A stretch of DNA of 64,000 nt, taken from Kordiimonas pumila. GTDB taxonomy: Bacteria; Pseudomonadota; Alphaproteobacteria; Sphingomonadales; Kordiimonadaceae. Shown here one piece after another: positions 33,793 to 43,086 of this stretch. The notes below the pieces were generated by a model that ran no database searches, was not told the origin of the DNA, and saw only the letters and a program-made list of their open reading frames with translations. The first letter of the stretch is position 1. Every line of letters begins with the position of its first letter. The stretch is from assembly GCF_015240255.1 (NCBI RefSeq), contig NZ_CP061205.1, forward strand, positions 2,191,501-2,255,500, in the 5' to 3' direction. The translations under genes were made by a program, and so were the position numbers.

Positions 33793-36564
33793 TTAGCTAA
33801 ACTTTTTAAGGGATTGCCCAAGCAGAATATAAAGCTTGCCCATATCAGATGAAATAAGTGTGACCGACATGGCACTGCCTTTGTCGCCCATCATTGCACG
33901 CTCCATCAGGCCTTCAAAGTCGCGGCAGTAGCGCGCCACAGCTTCCCTGAACTCTGGTTCAAGCTTGAATTTGTCGGCAATGGCCTTGCGGGTTTGGCGC
34001 GTCCCAATTTTAAGAGTACGCCGCATAAAGACGGATTTATCGCCTGACAAGTAGGCTTCCCATGTTGTGTCGGGCAGGTCGTTTGATAGTGCTTTGTTAA
34101 TGTCGATAGATGTAGATTGCAGGCTTTCCATTAAAAGCTGTGATGTGCGGGCAAAATCATTTTTGGTGGCGGATGCGATCCGTTTTTCAATATCTGCCGT
34201 TTTCTCGATGAAGTGTTCGGCCTGCCGCGCAATTTTATCAGCCTCATTACCCAGCCTCGAGGCAAGCAGGGCGCTTTCTTTTTCTGCCTGATCAGCGGTG
34301 TCCTGATAATTATGTAACACGCGGGCAAGGGTGGCTTGCATTTCTTCCTGCAGGAAGGTGATGCGCTCATTTGCTTTGTTGCTGATTTCATCCATGCTGG
34401 CAGAAAGCTCATTCCTGATGCTTTCGACAGATTTTTCCATATCGCTTTGTGCGCGCTGGGTTTGGTCCATGAGGGCCTGACTTGCGGAATCCAGCCTGTT
34501 AGCTGCATCCATAGAGCTTTCGGTAAATCTTGCCACTTCTGCGCCCATAGCGTCAGATGCCCGGTTTAGGTCGTTCACAACACTATCGGTTTCGCCGCGA
34601 ATACGGTGTCGCTCGCCCGCAAAGGCCTCTGCTGCACTGCCTAGGGCTTCACTTGAATCTTTCAGTTCCTCCCGAAGTTCGGATGCTTTGTTTCCAAGGC
34701 CAGTAATAGATGTTTCAAGCTGGTTTTTAGAGGCTGTTGATGATCTGTTGATCTGGTCTATCAGCTTAACAAGTTCACCGCCTTTGGCATCAAGATTTTC
34801 TTCAACGGAGGTTGCCGTGCTTTGCAGCATTTGGCTATTGTTTGCAAAACGCTCTGCTGCTTCAATGACTTTGCTGGCTGCATCATGAGAGGCTGCATTT
34901 AAAATCTCGCGCTGGTTTGTCAGGTCCTCTTCAAGTCGCGCCAGCTTCATGCGGGTTTCGTTCAATACTTCGGCTATCACATCGCTTTGTATAGTCATTT
35001 GGGCGCGAACAGCGGTTAATTCTGTCACGGTTTCTGATGATTGCTGCTTCAGGTTTTCTGTTTTTTCTGCAATGGCACCAGCGGAAGAAGCCATTGTTTC
35101 TTCTGTGTTTTTGCTTGCTTGTGCAAGTTCTGCTAACTGGTCTTCAACGCCAGAGCGAAGTTGTCGAATATGTTGCAGTGTCCTGTTGGCAGCTTCCTCT
35201 GCCTCACGCACTGTGGAAGCGCCGTGCTCTTCAATAGATTGCATGGCGCTATTGAGGGCTGTTTGCGCACGCTCTAAACTATCCATCAAAATTTGATCTG
35301 CTTTTTCTGCGTGTGCAATTACCGCAGCGCCAGTCGCTTCTGTTGTTTCCAGCGTTGTTTTGTTCACGCGCTCGCTGGTGGAAAGTACTTGGTCGCAGTG
35401 TTCTGCAAGGCTGTAGCCTGCTTCATCAAGCAGTGCTTTGGCACGGTCAACTGTTGCCAGCACTTGCTCTGACATGGCCTGTGAACGCTCTGAAACAGTT
35501 GCGCTAACATCATTGGTACGGGACAGCGCTTCTGTTGCTGCAGCGTGCACTTCACCAACATGGGTTTTCAGGCTTTCTTCAATTTTGGCTGATTCAATAG
35601 CTGCAAGTTCGGCCAGGTCTTTCAGCACATTTGCCTGCGTTTTCATATGGTCTGCAAGTTCGGCTGACCGGCCCTCTAAGCCCTCAACATCGTGGCGGAA
35701 GCGTTCCATGCCCGCGAGCGTGCTTTCGGTTACAGTATGCAGGCGCAGTTCCACATCTTCTGCAATGGCGTGTACTTTTTCCGCTCTGCCTTCAACCGTT
35801 TGGCTGGCTTTTTCCAGTCTGGTTTCAAAGTTTTCTGTCGCATGACTGAAATTGCTAAGGCTTACATCCAGTTTCTCTTTTGCAGTATCGGCTGTAGAGG
35901 CGGCTGTTGTGCCTGCGCTTTCCATACGGTCCGCTATTGTTTGCACCATCTGCTCAAGGCTGTTAAAGCGTTCCTCAACTTCGTGTGTAATAGTGCTTAT
36001 GGCAGTGCGCTCGCGCTCCAGAATGTCGCGAATGCTGGCTGTGCGCGCTTCGGTGTCTGCCGTTGCCGAAAACAGATTACTAATTTGTTTCTGAAAGCTA
36101 TTCTCCAAGTTGGCAATTCTGTCTGCAGCTAGGTCTGCAACAGCGTCAATATTTTGGAGTTCTTTGCGCAGTGTTCGGTTAAGGGTTGCCAGACGCTGTT
36201 CGGCCACTTCAACGGGCGCAATGGCACGGTGAAGGTTTTGTGCCATGGCAAGGCGCCGTTCAAGCATGGGATCCGTACGCTGGAAAGCAAGCGCTATGAG
36301 CCAAAAGATCGCAACCGGGGTCGCATAGCCTGCAATAAGTGATGTAATCTCAGTAAGCTTGAGCTCTGATAGGGCGGTGATGTCGGTGTGGAGAAAATAA
36401 AAGGCAGCCAGCCCTGTCCATGCTAGACTAAGTGCGCCAGCCGTTATGACCGGCACCAAACGCCTGATGTTGCGCGCAGTTGTACGCGCAGTCACGGCTT
36501 CGGTATCTTCTATTTCTGTTTTTTGATCCTCCGTCACAGGAAAATCCATTTCGGCTTTCGACAT
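33793..36564 (-). CDS. Large membrane-anchored coiled-coil protein (TipN-like architecture)
   Basis: The 923-aa protein has two transmembrane helices near the N-terminus (about residues 36-58 and 72-96), then about 650 residues of continuous, mostly acidic coiled coil rich in A, E, S and T, and a conserved C-terminal domain of about 110 aa. The latter includes WEAYLSGDKSVFMRRTLK and SVTLISSDMGKLYILLGQ and is shared by alphaproteobacterial homologues. The layout (two N-terminal helices, a long coiled coil, about 900 aa) is like TipN, the Caulobacter cell-pole marker. Orthology is not shown by the sequence. It is divergent from a signalling group (36726-38516) with an Hpt and a receiver-like protein. 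Confidence 0.78.
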   Translation of the reverse strand: MSKAEMDFPVTEDQKTEIEDTEAVTARTTARNIRRLVPVITAGALSLAWTGLAAFYFLHTDITALSELKLTEITSLIAGYATPVAIFWLIALAFQRTDPMLERRLAMAQNLHRAIAPVEVAEQRLATLNRTLRKELQNIDAVADLAADRIANLENSFQKQISNLFSATADTEARTASIRDILERERTAISTITHEVEERFNSLEQMVQTIADRMESAGTTAASTADTAKEKLDVSLSNFSHATENFETRLEKASQTVEGRAEKVHAIAEDVELRLHTVTESTLAGMERFRHDVEGLEGRSAELADHMKTQANVLKDLAELAAIESAKIEESLKTHVGEVHAAATEALSRTNDVSATVSERSQAMSEQVLATVDRAKALLDEAGYSLAEHCDQVLSTSERVNKTTLETTEATGAAVIAHAEKADQILMDSLERAQTALNSAMQSIEEHGASTVREAEEAANRTLQHIRQLRSGVEDQLAELAQASKNTEETMASSAGAIAEKTENLKQQSSETVTELTAVRAQMTIQSDVIAEVLNETRMKLARLEEDLTNQREILNAASHDAASKVIEAAERFANNSQMLQSTATSVEENLDAKGGELVKLIDQINRSSTASKNQLETSITGLGNKASELREELKDSSEALGSAAEAFAGERHRIRGETDSVVNDLNRASDAMGAEVARFTESSMDAANRLDSASQALMDQTQRAQSDMEKSVESIRNELSASMDEISNKANERITFLQEEMQATLARVLHNYQDTADQAEKESALLASRLGNEADKIARQAEHFIEKTADIEKRIASATKNDFARTSQLLMESLQSTSIDINKALSNDLPDTTWEAYLSGDKSVFMRRTLKIGTRQTRKAIADKFKLEPEFREAVARYCRDFEGLMERAMMGDKGSAMSVTLISSDMGKLYILLGQSLKKFS

Positions 36565-36725
36565 CCAGCCCCCTTGGTCAGCAATGCTGACAGTCTCCCT
36601 TTAGATGCATAATAGTTTACCTTGAAACGGCTATCGTCAACAGTTTTGCCGTAAATTTCTGTTTGTCAGAAGTTTATGGCATAATGAAGATTACCGCACA
36701 TGAGAGTATTAGGGGCAGGTTAGGC

Positions 36726-36998
36726 ATGAATGAGCAGGTAAAAGAAAGCAAAACTGCGAATACAAAGACCGTTCTTCCAACAAGCGCACAAATACGCTAT
36801 TTGATGTGCGGTAAAGATCAGCCCGGCGGTAAATTACCCTTATTTGACAAGGATGGCCAGCGAATCAACCCTAAAACGATTCGCGCCTGCTTAAAGAATG
36901 GCTGGTGTGAAGCGTGGTATAGAAACCCGATAAAGCCTGATTGGCTAGTTTGCAAACTAACGCAGCAAGGCGTGCGATTGCTAAACAAGAGAAAATAA
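36726..36998 (+). CDS. Small basic hypothetical protein (90 aa)
   Basis: I do not recognise the family with certainty. The 90-aa protein is basic and has a compact C-terminal half, TIRACLKNGWCEAWYRNPIKPDWLVCKLTQQG, that looks like a winged-helix or similar small fold. The start at 36726 follows an AGGTTAGGC stretch; the longer open frame from 36663 has no ribosome-binding site. The Hpt gene starts 2 bp after its stop, so the two are co-transcribed and probably functionally linked. Confidence 0.6.
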   Translation: MNEQVKESKTANTKTVLPTSAQIRYLMCGKDQPGGKLPLFDKDGQRINPKTIRACLKNGWCEAWYRNPIKPDWLVCKLTQQGVRLLNKRK

Positions 36999-37000
36999 CG

Positions 37001-37345
37001 ATGCCAAACTCAAGGTGGGATGAAACAATAATTCTGGATATCAGCCATCTTGCTTCCTTTACCGGCGGTGATGAAGAGCTTGTAAATGCGGTGCTTGATA
37101 CTTTTTGTAACAATGCCCCTAAATATTTAGTGGCTTTAATTGAGGCGCCCGCATCTGACTGGAAGGCTTCTGCCCACAAACTTAAAGGCGCAGCGCGCAG
37201 TATTGGTGCATGGCGCTTGGCAGCAGAGGCCGAGCGGGCCGAGCATATGGTGGTGCCTGCTGATGATAACCCAAAAAGAGCTGTGGTTTTAAAAGAATTG
37301 GCCAAACGGCTTGAGGCATTACTGCGCCATATTCGGCAAAAATAG
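37001..37345 (+). CDS. Histidine phosphotransfer (Hpt) domain protein
   Basis: The 114-aa single-domain protein has the Hpt phosphorylation motif AHKLKGAARSIGA, whose His accepts phosphate. The whole protein is one four-helix domain preceded by a short extension. It is a relay between a histidine kinase and a response regulator. It begins 2 bp after the preceding small gene and is 123 bp upstream of the receiver-like gene. No kinase is adjacent. The start at 37001 is the first ATG after the previous stop. Confidence 0.88.
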   Translation: MPNSRWDETIILDISHLASFTGGDEELVNAVLDTFCNNAPKYLVALIEAPASDWKASAHKLKGAARSIGAWRLAAEAERAEHMVVPADDNPKRAVVLKELAKRLEALLRHIRQK

Positions 37346-37468
37346 CGCCGCAAATTTTTGTTGCTGCCTTTTATCCGTTACAAAGGAGTATGAAAATATT
37401 AGCGTTTTTTGAAACTGCAGGGTAAAACATTTATGACACAAGACATAATAGTGAGCCGGGGCTGCTAA

Positions 37469-38020
37469 ATGAGTGATTATGATTTTGACAGGGTTAGTGT
37501 TTTACTTGCAGAAGATAGCCCGTTTATTCGCTCCCTCCTTGTAAATTCACTCAAGGTGTTAGGCGTTGGTAATGTTTATGCTGTTGAACACGGCGGTGAT
37601 GCCATTCATTTTTTGCAGCGTGTTAAAAATGAACCCATGAAAATTGGCGTTCAGCAGATCGATATTGTTATCTCTAACTGGGATATGCACCCGATTGACG
37701 GCATGATGTTCCTGCGCTGGGTTCGCAGGCATAAGGATAGCCCTGACAGGTTTGTGCCTTTTGTCATGATCACAAGCTATACAGAGCCAGACCGTATTAT
37801 GCAGGCCCGCGAAATGGGGGTCAGCGAAATTTTGGCAAAGCCATTCACGATTAAAAATATTGGTGAAAAGCTGATCTCTATTATAGAGCGCCCCAGACAA
37901 TTTGTTCACACAAAAGACTTTTTTGGGCCAGACCGACGCCGCCAGAAGCTAGAGATAGCAGGGCCAGAGCGCAGGCTGCTAACTGATAAGAGTGAAGGCG
38001 TGGAGATTATCCGTGGCTAG
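37469..38020 (+). CDS. Receiver-domain protein with Asn in place of the phospho-acceptor Asp
   Basis: The 183-aa protein has a CheY-like receiver (about 8-130) and a C-terminal tail containing FFGPDRRR and GPERR motifs, as seen in an alphaproteobacterial family of single-domain regulators. The acidic pocket (Glu15, Asp16) and the active-site Lys in ILAKPF are kept. The phospho-acceptor position in the ISNWDMHPIDG segment is Asn70 in place of Asp; an Asp sits two residues later at 72. The codon is AAC, so this is not a misread. The protein may be non-phosphorylatable or use a shifted residue. The next gene overlaps by 8 bp. Confidence 0.86.
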   Translation: MSDYDFDRVSVLLAEDSPFIRSLLVNSLKVLGVGNVYAVEHGGDAIHFLQRVKNEPMKIGVQQIDIVISNWDMHPIDGMMFLRWVRRHKDSPDRFVPFVMITSYTEPDRIMQAREMGVSEILAKPFTIKNIGEKLISIIERPRQFVHTKDFFGPDRRRQKLEIAGPERRLLTDKSEGVEIIRG

Positions 38021-38516
38021 TAGCAAACCTGTTATTGTTCGATTTTATCGTTTTAAAAACCGCCTGCGCGAAAAAACGGCAGGCTTGGCACCGGGATCCG
38101 CCGGAATTTCGCCGGAGGCACTTGCGGCTGCGGAACAGGCGCTCAGTAAAATGGCTGAGGACTACCCTGACTGGGTGTCAGGTCTTGTGGGCAAGCTGCA
38201 AGAGCAACATGGGCGCTGTGTTGACAGCCCTGAAAAAAGAAATGAGTATTTTGAGGCAATTAATCACATTGCCCATGATATGAAGGGGCAGGGCGGCACC
38301 TTTGGCTATCCTCTGATTACAACATTTGCAGACTCGCTTTATGGTTTTACAACAAAGCGAGCCGGCGATATTTCTGATAATCAGGTGGAATTGGTTAAAA
38401 GCCACGTAGATGCCATGCGGGCAGTTATTCGGGGCCGTGTAAGTGGTGATGGCGGTGATATAGGCATTAAGCTTACAGATGTTCTTAACGCTGCAATCGC
38501 GAAGTATCAGGAATAA
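38013..38516 (+). CDS. Hpt-like phosphotransfer protein
   Basis: The 167-aa protein starts with GTG 38013 (GGAG 7 bp upstream), overlapping the receiver gene by 8 bp. A basic N-terminal part (VRFYRFKNRLREK) precedes a helical domain with the Hpt-like motif INHIAHDMKGQGGTFGYPL, in which the His of AHDMKG would be the phospho site. It is therefore a second, longer phosphotransfer-like protein translationally coupled to the degenerate receiver. The function is inferred from the motif and context. Confidence 0.72.
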   Translation: MASSKPVIVRFYRFKNRLREKTAGLAPGSAGISPEALAAAEQALSKMAEDYPDWVSGLVGKLQEQHGRCVDSPEKRNEYFEAINHIAHDMKGQGGTFGYPLITTFADSLYGFTTKRAGDISDNQVELVKSHVDAMRAVIRGRVSGDGGDIGIKLTDVLNAAIAKYQE

Positions 38517-38649
38517 GCCTTTTACAATAATATGTCAGTTGTAGTGAGCGGGCTTGTTACAGATATTTGTTGGCAGGTTCCACACGATCAAGCCATATTG
38601 GGGTGATGATAGGTTTCATCGACGTAAATTTGCTTTTTTATTTCTGGCA

Positions 38650-38680
38650 CAAAAAGAAAGAGCCCAATAAGGGCCCTTTC
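38650..38680 (-). terminator. Rho-independent terminator of the alkaline phosphatase gene
   Basis: On the minus strand GAAAGGGCCC, loop TTATT, GGGCTCTTTC (one mismatch), followed by TTTTTG. It lies 21 bp after the alkaline phosphatase stop. Confidence 0.8.
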
Positions 38681-38700
38681 AAGTGCTAAGTTGTTATGGG

Positions 38701-40203
38701 TTATTTGGCACGATTACGCAGATCAAGTGCATGATCCATAATGTGGAAAATGACATTCTGTTCAATTGTACCCGTTGCTAGGTGGCTCCACGGGCCAATG
38801 GCAAACAGGCCCACGTCTTCGCCGCCATGTGTTTCTGAATGTAAGGGCATAAGACTTTGTTGTTTGAAATCTTTATTCTGTGTTTCAGCGTCCGTAAGTT
38901 CAGAGCGTTCACCCTTTACCGCACCAGGGCCGTTTGCATATCCAAGCGTGGTATAAGGCTTGCCGTCCAGTGCCTTTTGCAACTCGCCTTCTGGAAGTGC
39001 AGCTGGTGAAACAAGGCCGAATATAGGGTTGCCGCGCCGTGCATACCCTGCAATCGTGAAGGTGTGGCTATGGTCAGCGGTTACCAGAATAAGGGTTTCT
39101 TCTGTGTCCACCAATTCAAGGGTGCGGCGCACTGCTTTAGATAGGGCAACAGTATCATAAAGTGCCTTATGGGCATTGCCTTCATGATGACCGTGGTCAA
39201 TGCGCCCAGCTTCAACCATCAAGAAATAGCCATTCTCGTTTTTGGATAGCATTTTAATGGCTGATTCTGCCATTTCAGCCAGTTCTGGCTGGTCAGCGCT
39301 ACGCCGGTCATCATAGTCCATATGGGAAGGGCTAAAAAGGCCAAGCAGATGCTGTGTTTTTGTATAATCAATATTTTCAAGTTCGGCTTTGTTGGTCACA
39401 AACGCTGAGCCAGCGAATGCTGACTGCCAGTCTTTGACAATGTTTTTGCCGTCTGCCCGCTTGCCGTCCATTGTGCCTTTAGGCAGGAAATTTGCCCGGC
39501 CACCACCAAGGGCAACTTCAAGTCCGTTGCCACCCATGGTTTCAATGATTTGGCTGGCAATATCTGTGCAGCCCGCTGTTTTGGCCTCTGCCGGTACATC
39601 TGTGTCTGCTTCCCAGTCGCGGTCTGGGCTGTTGGCATAAACAGCTGCTGGGGTAGCGTGCGTGAGGCGCGCTGTACTGACAACGCCAGTGCTAAGGCCT
39701 GCGCGTTCGGCATAGGCGGCAATAGGGGTGAGTTTATTATGCTCTATATCGTCGCAGTGGCTACGATCCAGTGTTGGTACAGTATTGATAACGCCGAGCC
39801 GGGTTTTGGCCCCGGTGTTGAAAGCAGTTGCTGTGCCTGCTGAATCGGCAACCTGCGAATCTACATTGTATGTTTTCACCAAAGCTGAGTAGGGAAACTT
39901 TTCAAAACTAAGATAGTTTTCTTCCCCAGGGTTGCCTGCTAGCTGGCCTTCCAGAATACGGCCTGCGGTGAGTGTGGAAATCCCCATGCCATCACCAATA
40001 AAGAGGATGACATTTTTAGCGCGTTTCGTGTTGATTTTCTGGGCAACTTTTTGGTCCACAGTTGCTTTGCCAGCTTCCAGCCAGCTTTCTTCTGTGCCAA
40101 TCCAGTCTTTCATATCGGTATTGGTTTCGGCTATAACTGCGAATGAGCATATGCTTGCCAGTCCTGAGAACAAAACGGCCTTCAAGGTATGTGTATGTTT
40201 CAT
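38701..40203 (-). CDS. Alkaline phosphatase
   Basis: The 500-aa protein has a signal peptide (about 1-25) and the alkaline phosphatase fold. The nucleophile is Ser121 in VADSAGTATAF. Metal ligands include Asp71 in FIGDGMG, the MVEAGRIDHGHH segment, TADHSHTF and a C-terminal ETHGGEDV. It is a periplasmic Zn/Mg phosphomonoesterase that releases phosphate. Length and motifs are full. A phosphate-regulated promoter is not obvious upstream. A terminator lies after it at 38650-38680. Confidence 0.93.
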   Translation of the reverse strand: MKHTHTLKAVLFSGLASICSFAVIAETNTDMKDWIGTEESWLEAGKATVDQKVAQKINTKRAKNVILFIGDGMGISTLTAGRILEGQLAGNPGEENYLSFEKFPYSALVKTYNVDSQVADSAGTATAFNTGAKTRLGVINTVPTLDRSHCDDIEHNKLTPIAAYAERAGLSTGVVSTARLTHATPAAVYANSPDRDWEADTDVPAEAKTAGCTDIASQIIETMGGNGLEVALGGGRANFLPKGTMDGKRADGKNIVKDWQSAFAGSAFVTNKAELENIDYTKTQHLLGLFSPSHMDYDDRRSADQPELAEMAESAIKMLSKNENGYFLMVEAGRIDHGHHEGNAHKALYDTVALSKAVRRTLELVDTEETLILVTADHSHTFTIAGYARRGNPIFGLVSPAALPEGELQKALDGKPYTTLGYANGPGAVKGERSELTDAETQNKDFKQQSLMPLHSETHGGEDVGLFAIGPWSHLATGTIEQNVIFHIMDHALDLRNRAK

Positions 40204-40302
40204 ATAGTCCTCGATAAGAGTTGTCTAAAGTTTGGTTACAGGGCGTGACAACCTGCGCAGTATTACGCTAATCGAGCTGTATGTCAAAAAGATGAAACTA
40301 AA

Positions 40303-41475
40303 TTACCGGAGCTTTGAAACCGCTTCGTCTATTCCCCTTAACGACAGGGGAAACATTCTGTTGTCCATCAAGCCTTTTATCATTTGAATTGAGTGGCCGT
40401 AGTCCCAGTGTTGCTCTGGAATCGGGTTCAACCATACAGATTTTTGGTAAATATTTGTTACGCGCTTGAGCCAGGTTTCGCCAGATTCCTCATTCCAGTG
40501 CTCCACAGAGCCACCAGCGTATGAAATTTCATAAGGGCTCATAGAGGCGTCACCCACAAAAATAACTTTATAGTCATGAGGGTAGGTGTGCAAAACGTCC
40601 ATGGTTGGTATGGTTTCGCTCATACGGCGGCTGTTATCTTTCCAGACGCGTTCATACATGCAATTATGGAAATAGAAAAATTCTAGATGCTTGAATTCAG
40701 ATCTGGCGGCAGAAAACAATTCCTCGCAGACACGAATATGTGAATCCATCGACCCGCCAACATCTAAAAATAACAGAACTTTAACCGCATTATGGCGTTC
40801 TGGTACCATCTTGATATCCAAAAAGCCCTTATGTGCGGTTGACCGTATTGTATCGTCTAGGTCAAGCTCTGTTGCTTCACCTTGCCGCGCAAATTGGCGC
40901 AGTTTCCTGAGGGCAACCTTGATGTTGCGGGTACCAAGTTCCAAAGTGTCGTCAAGGTTCTTGAACTCGCGTTTGTCCCACACTTTTACAGCTTTACCGT
41001 GGCGGCCTTCCTTTTGGCCAATGCGAACGCCTTCAGGGTTGTAACCGTATGCGCCAAAAGGGCTTCTGCCTGCGGTGCCAATCCATTTATTGCCACCTTG
41101 GTGGCGCTCTTTTTGTTCTTCCAAGCGCTTTTGAAGTGTCTCCATCAGTTTATTCCAGTCACCGATGGATTGCACTTTTTCCATTTCTTCAGGGCTTAGA
41201 TAAAGTTCGGCCATTTTTTTAAGCCAATCTTCAGGTATATCAACGCCTTCGTCTTCTCCTATGAACTCTATGCCATCAAAAACTTTACCAAATACACGGT
41301 CAAACTTATCAAGCTTTGTTTCATCTTTTACAAATGTCGCGCGAGATAAATAGTAGAAATCATCTATGCTATAGCTTGCGCAGCCCTGTTTTAGGGCTTC
41401 CATTAGCGTCATATATTCCTTGATGCTAACAGGTAAGCCATTGTTCTTGAGCTCGTAAAAGAAATTAACAAACAT
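40303..41475 (-). CDS. VWA domain protein, CoxE-like
   Basis: The 390-aa protein has an N-terminal helical part (about 1-130), a basic middle and a C-terminal von Willebrand A domain (from about 225). The metal site reads LLFLDVGGSMDSHI; the first Ser of the usual DxSxS is Gly, as in other CoxE-like proteins. Such proteins act with MoxR ATPases in metal insertion or chaperoning. The MoxR gene lies 21 bp upstream on the same strand, so they form a pair. Target unknown. Confidence 0.87.
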   Translation of the reverse strand: MFVNFFYELKNNGLPVSIKEYMTLMEALKQGCASYSIDDFYYLSRATFVKDETKLDKFDRVFGKVFDGIEFIGEDEGVDIPEDWLKKMAELYLSPEEMEKVQSIGDWNKLMETLQKRLEEQKERHQGGNKWIGTAGRSPFGAYGYNPEGVRIGQKEGRHGKAVKVWDKREFKNLDDTLELGTRNIKVALRKLRQFARQGEATELDLDDTIRSTAHKGFLDIKMVPERHNAVKVLLFLDVGGSMDSHIRVCEELFSAARSEFKHLEFFYFHNCMYERVWKDNSRRMSETIPTMDVLHTYPHDYKVIFVGDASMSPYEISYAGGSVEHWNEESGETWLKRVTNIYQKSVWLNPIPEQHWDYGHSIQMIKGLMDNRMFPLSLRGIDEAVSKLR

Positions 41476-41496
41476 ACAAAGCCTCTCTGACCAGTT

Positions 41497-42342
41497 CTAG
41501 CCCTGTTGCCGTCTGTTCATAAAGGCAAGACGTTCAAATAGATGCACATCTTGCTCGTTTTTGAGCAGGGCACCATGAAGCGGCGGGATTAGCTTGGATG
41601 GGTCTTTTGATTTAAGAACTTCAAGAGGCAGTTCTTCAGCCATCAGAAGCTTCAGCCAATCAAGTAATTCACTTGTAGACGGTTTTTTCTTTAGCCCCGG
41701 TACGTCCCTTATATCAAAGAATATAGACAGGGCATCTTTGACCAGTTCCTTTTGGATGTCAGGGTAATGAACTGCAATAATCTCTTTCATGGTTCCAGCG
41801 TCAGGAAACTTGATGAAGTGGAAAAAGCAACGCCGCAGAAAAGCATCCGGCAGTTCTTTTTCATTGTTTGATGTGATGATAATAATAGGGCGATTTTTTG
41901 CCTTTATGGTCTCGCCCGTTTCATAAACATAAAACTCCATCCGGTCCAGTTCCAGCAGTAAGTCATTGGGGAACTCTATATCAGCTTTGTCAATTTCGTC
42001 GATTAACAGAACCGGGGTTGTTTCACTTTCAAAAGCTTCCCAAAGCTTGCCTTTTCTAATGTAGTTTTTAATGTCTTTTACTTTTTCGTCACCCAATTGG
42101 CTGTCACGTAGCCGGGAAACCGCGTCATATTCATAAAGCCCTTGGTGTGCTTTGGTTGTAGATTTGATATGCCATTCAATCAGGTCTGTGCCAAATGCTT
42201 GTGCAACTTCTTGGGCCAGTACAGTTTTTCCGGTTCCCGGTTCCCCTTTAATAAGGAGAGGCCGCTTTAATGTAGCCGCAGCATTAACGGCCACCTTCAA
42301 GTCATCCGTTGCTACATAGTGTTCTGTACCTGTGAATTTCAT
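41497..42342 (-). CDS. MoxR-family AAA+ ATPase
   Basis: The 281-aa protein has Walker A GEPGTGKTVLA (33-43), Walker B VLLIDEIDKAD, the sensor-1 IIITSNNEKELPDAFLRRCF segment with the arginine finger, and a C-terminal helical lid. MoxR ATPases with VWA partners act as chaperones for metal-enzyme maturation or stress response. It is the first gene of the pair with the CoxE-like protein. No obvious client enzyme lies beside it. Confidence 0.92.
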   Translation of the reverse strand: MKFTGTEHYVATDDLKVAVNAAATLKRPLLIKGEPGTGKTVLAQEVAQAFGTDLIEWHIKSTTKAHQGLYEYDAVSRLRDSQLGDEKVKDIKNYIRKGKLWEAFESETTPVLLIDEIDKADIEFPNDLLLELDRMEFYVYETGETIKAKNRPIIIITSNNEKELPDAFLRRCFFHFIKFPDAGTMKEIIAVHYPDIQKELVKDALSIFFDIRDVPGLKKKPSTSELLDWLKLLMAEELPLEVLKSKDPSKLIPPLHGALLKNEQDVHLFERLAFMNRRQQG

Positions 42343-42574
42343 GAATACTCTCCGTGCGAAATCTTACGCTTTTACAGTTTTATTCAAGATAGGGCATTGC
42401 AGGATAATGACAAGAATGGATGTTATTAATGGGTGTATTAGGTTTTCAGGGATTGATGAACTACCTATAAACGCAAAAAATCCCTTACCGCACACCAGAA
42501 GGTGGCCATAAAGGTTTATCAGAATAAGTTTTATATACTCTAAACTACGCGGCTTTAACGGCGGACCGCGTAGT

Positions 42575-42973
42575 TTAAGCTTTGTCGTCTACAACTAGGC
42601 CTTCAAGGCTTCTGTAGTGTGCAATGATTTCCAAGATGGTTTCAGGGGGGAACTGGCTCACCACTTCACCGGAATCATTATCGACATTTTGGTATACAAA
42701 ACGACCTGTATCATCATCTTTATTAATGCGAAGCCGTGTATTTTCGCCGTTTTCAGGTACTAGTTGTTCAATCGCTCTGGCTGCTTTTTCTAGCGGATCC
42801 TGACCTGACTCTAGAAAAGTCTTGGTATTGGAAACCGCTGTGACTTGAGCAGTTGAAGTAATTGAAGAAGCACTAGAAAAGCGAGCGCTACTAGCCACGG
42901 ATGGCTGGCTTGCATTGGTGGCACGAAGACTTGCGACCTCTCCACTGTTCTTAATGTTATTTATGTCCGTCAT
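42575..42973 (-). CDS. flaG: FlaG family flagellar protein
   Basis: The 132-aa protein has a low-complexity N-terminal half (Ser/Ala-rich) and a FlaG domain at the C-terminus: TGRFVYQNVDNDSGEVVSQFPPETILEIIAHYRSLEGLVVD. FlaG is linked to filament length and flagellin export or assembly in several bacteria. It lies 113 bp downstream of flagellin 1 on the same strand, with a strong palindrome between, so it may be co-transcribed weakly or from its own promoter. I see no sigma54 element in front of it. Confidence 0.85.
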   Translation of the reverse strand: MTDINNIKNSGEVASLRATNASQPSVASSARFSSASSITSTAQVTAVSNTKTFLESGQDPLEKAARAIEQLVPENGENTRLRINKDDDTGRFVYQNVDNDSGEVVSQFPPETILEIIAHYRSLEGLVVDDKA

Positions 42974-43052
42974 TGTTCCACTCCAAGCGATAAATCATGC
43001 TTGTTTATGATTGTATCCCTACGTACTGGAGCCTCTTTATATAGTACCTGTA

Positions 43053-43076
43053 GGTGAGCCGGCTTGCCGGCTCACC
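43053..43076 (-). terminator. 24-bp near-perfect palindrome after flagellin 1
   Basis: GGTGAGCCGGC (43053-43063), TT, GCCGGCTCACC (43066-43076). The 11-bp GC-rich stem lies 11 bp after the flagellin 1 stop. No T tract follows on the minus strand; it could terminate, or stabilise the flagellin mRNA 3' end. Confidence 0.65.
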
Positions 43077-43086
43077 CAAATAGGTA

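Noticed and set aside
34949-35845. Several open frames antisense to the coiled-coil gene
   Set aside because: The repetitive Ala/Glu-rich coding of the coiled coil creates Ser/Cys/Ala-rich antisense frames; no start signals or homology.
37390-37425. 11-codon ORF (MKILAFFETAG) right after AAAGGAG, upstream of the receiver gene
   Set aside because: The ribosome-binding site is only one base from the ATG, the peptide is very short, and nothing suggests a leader-peptide mechanism.
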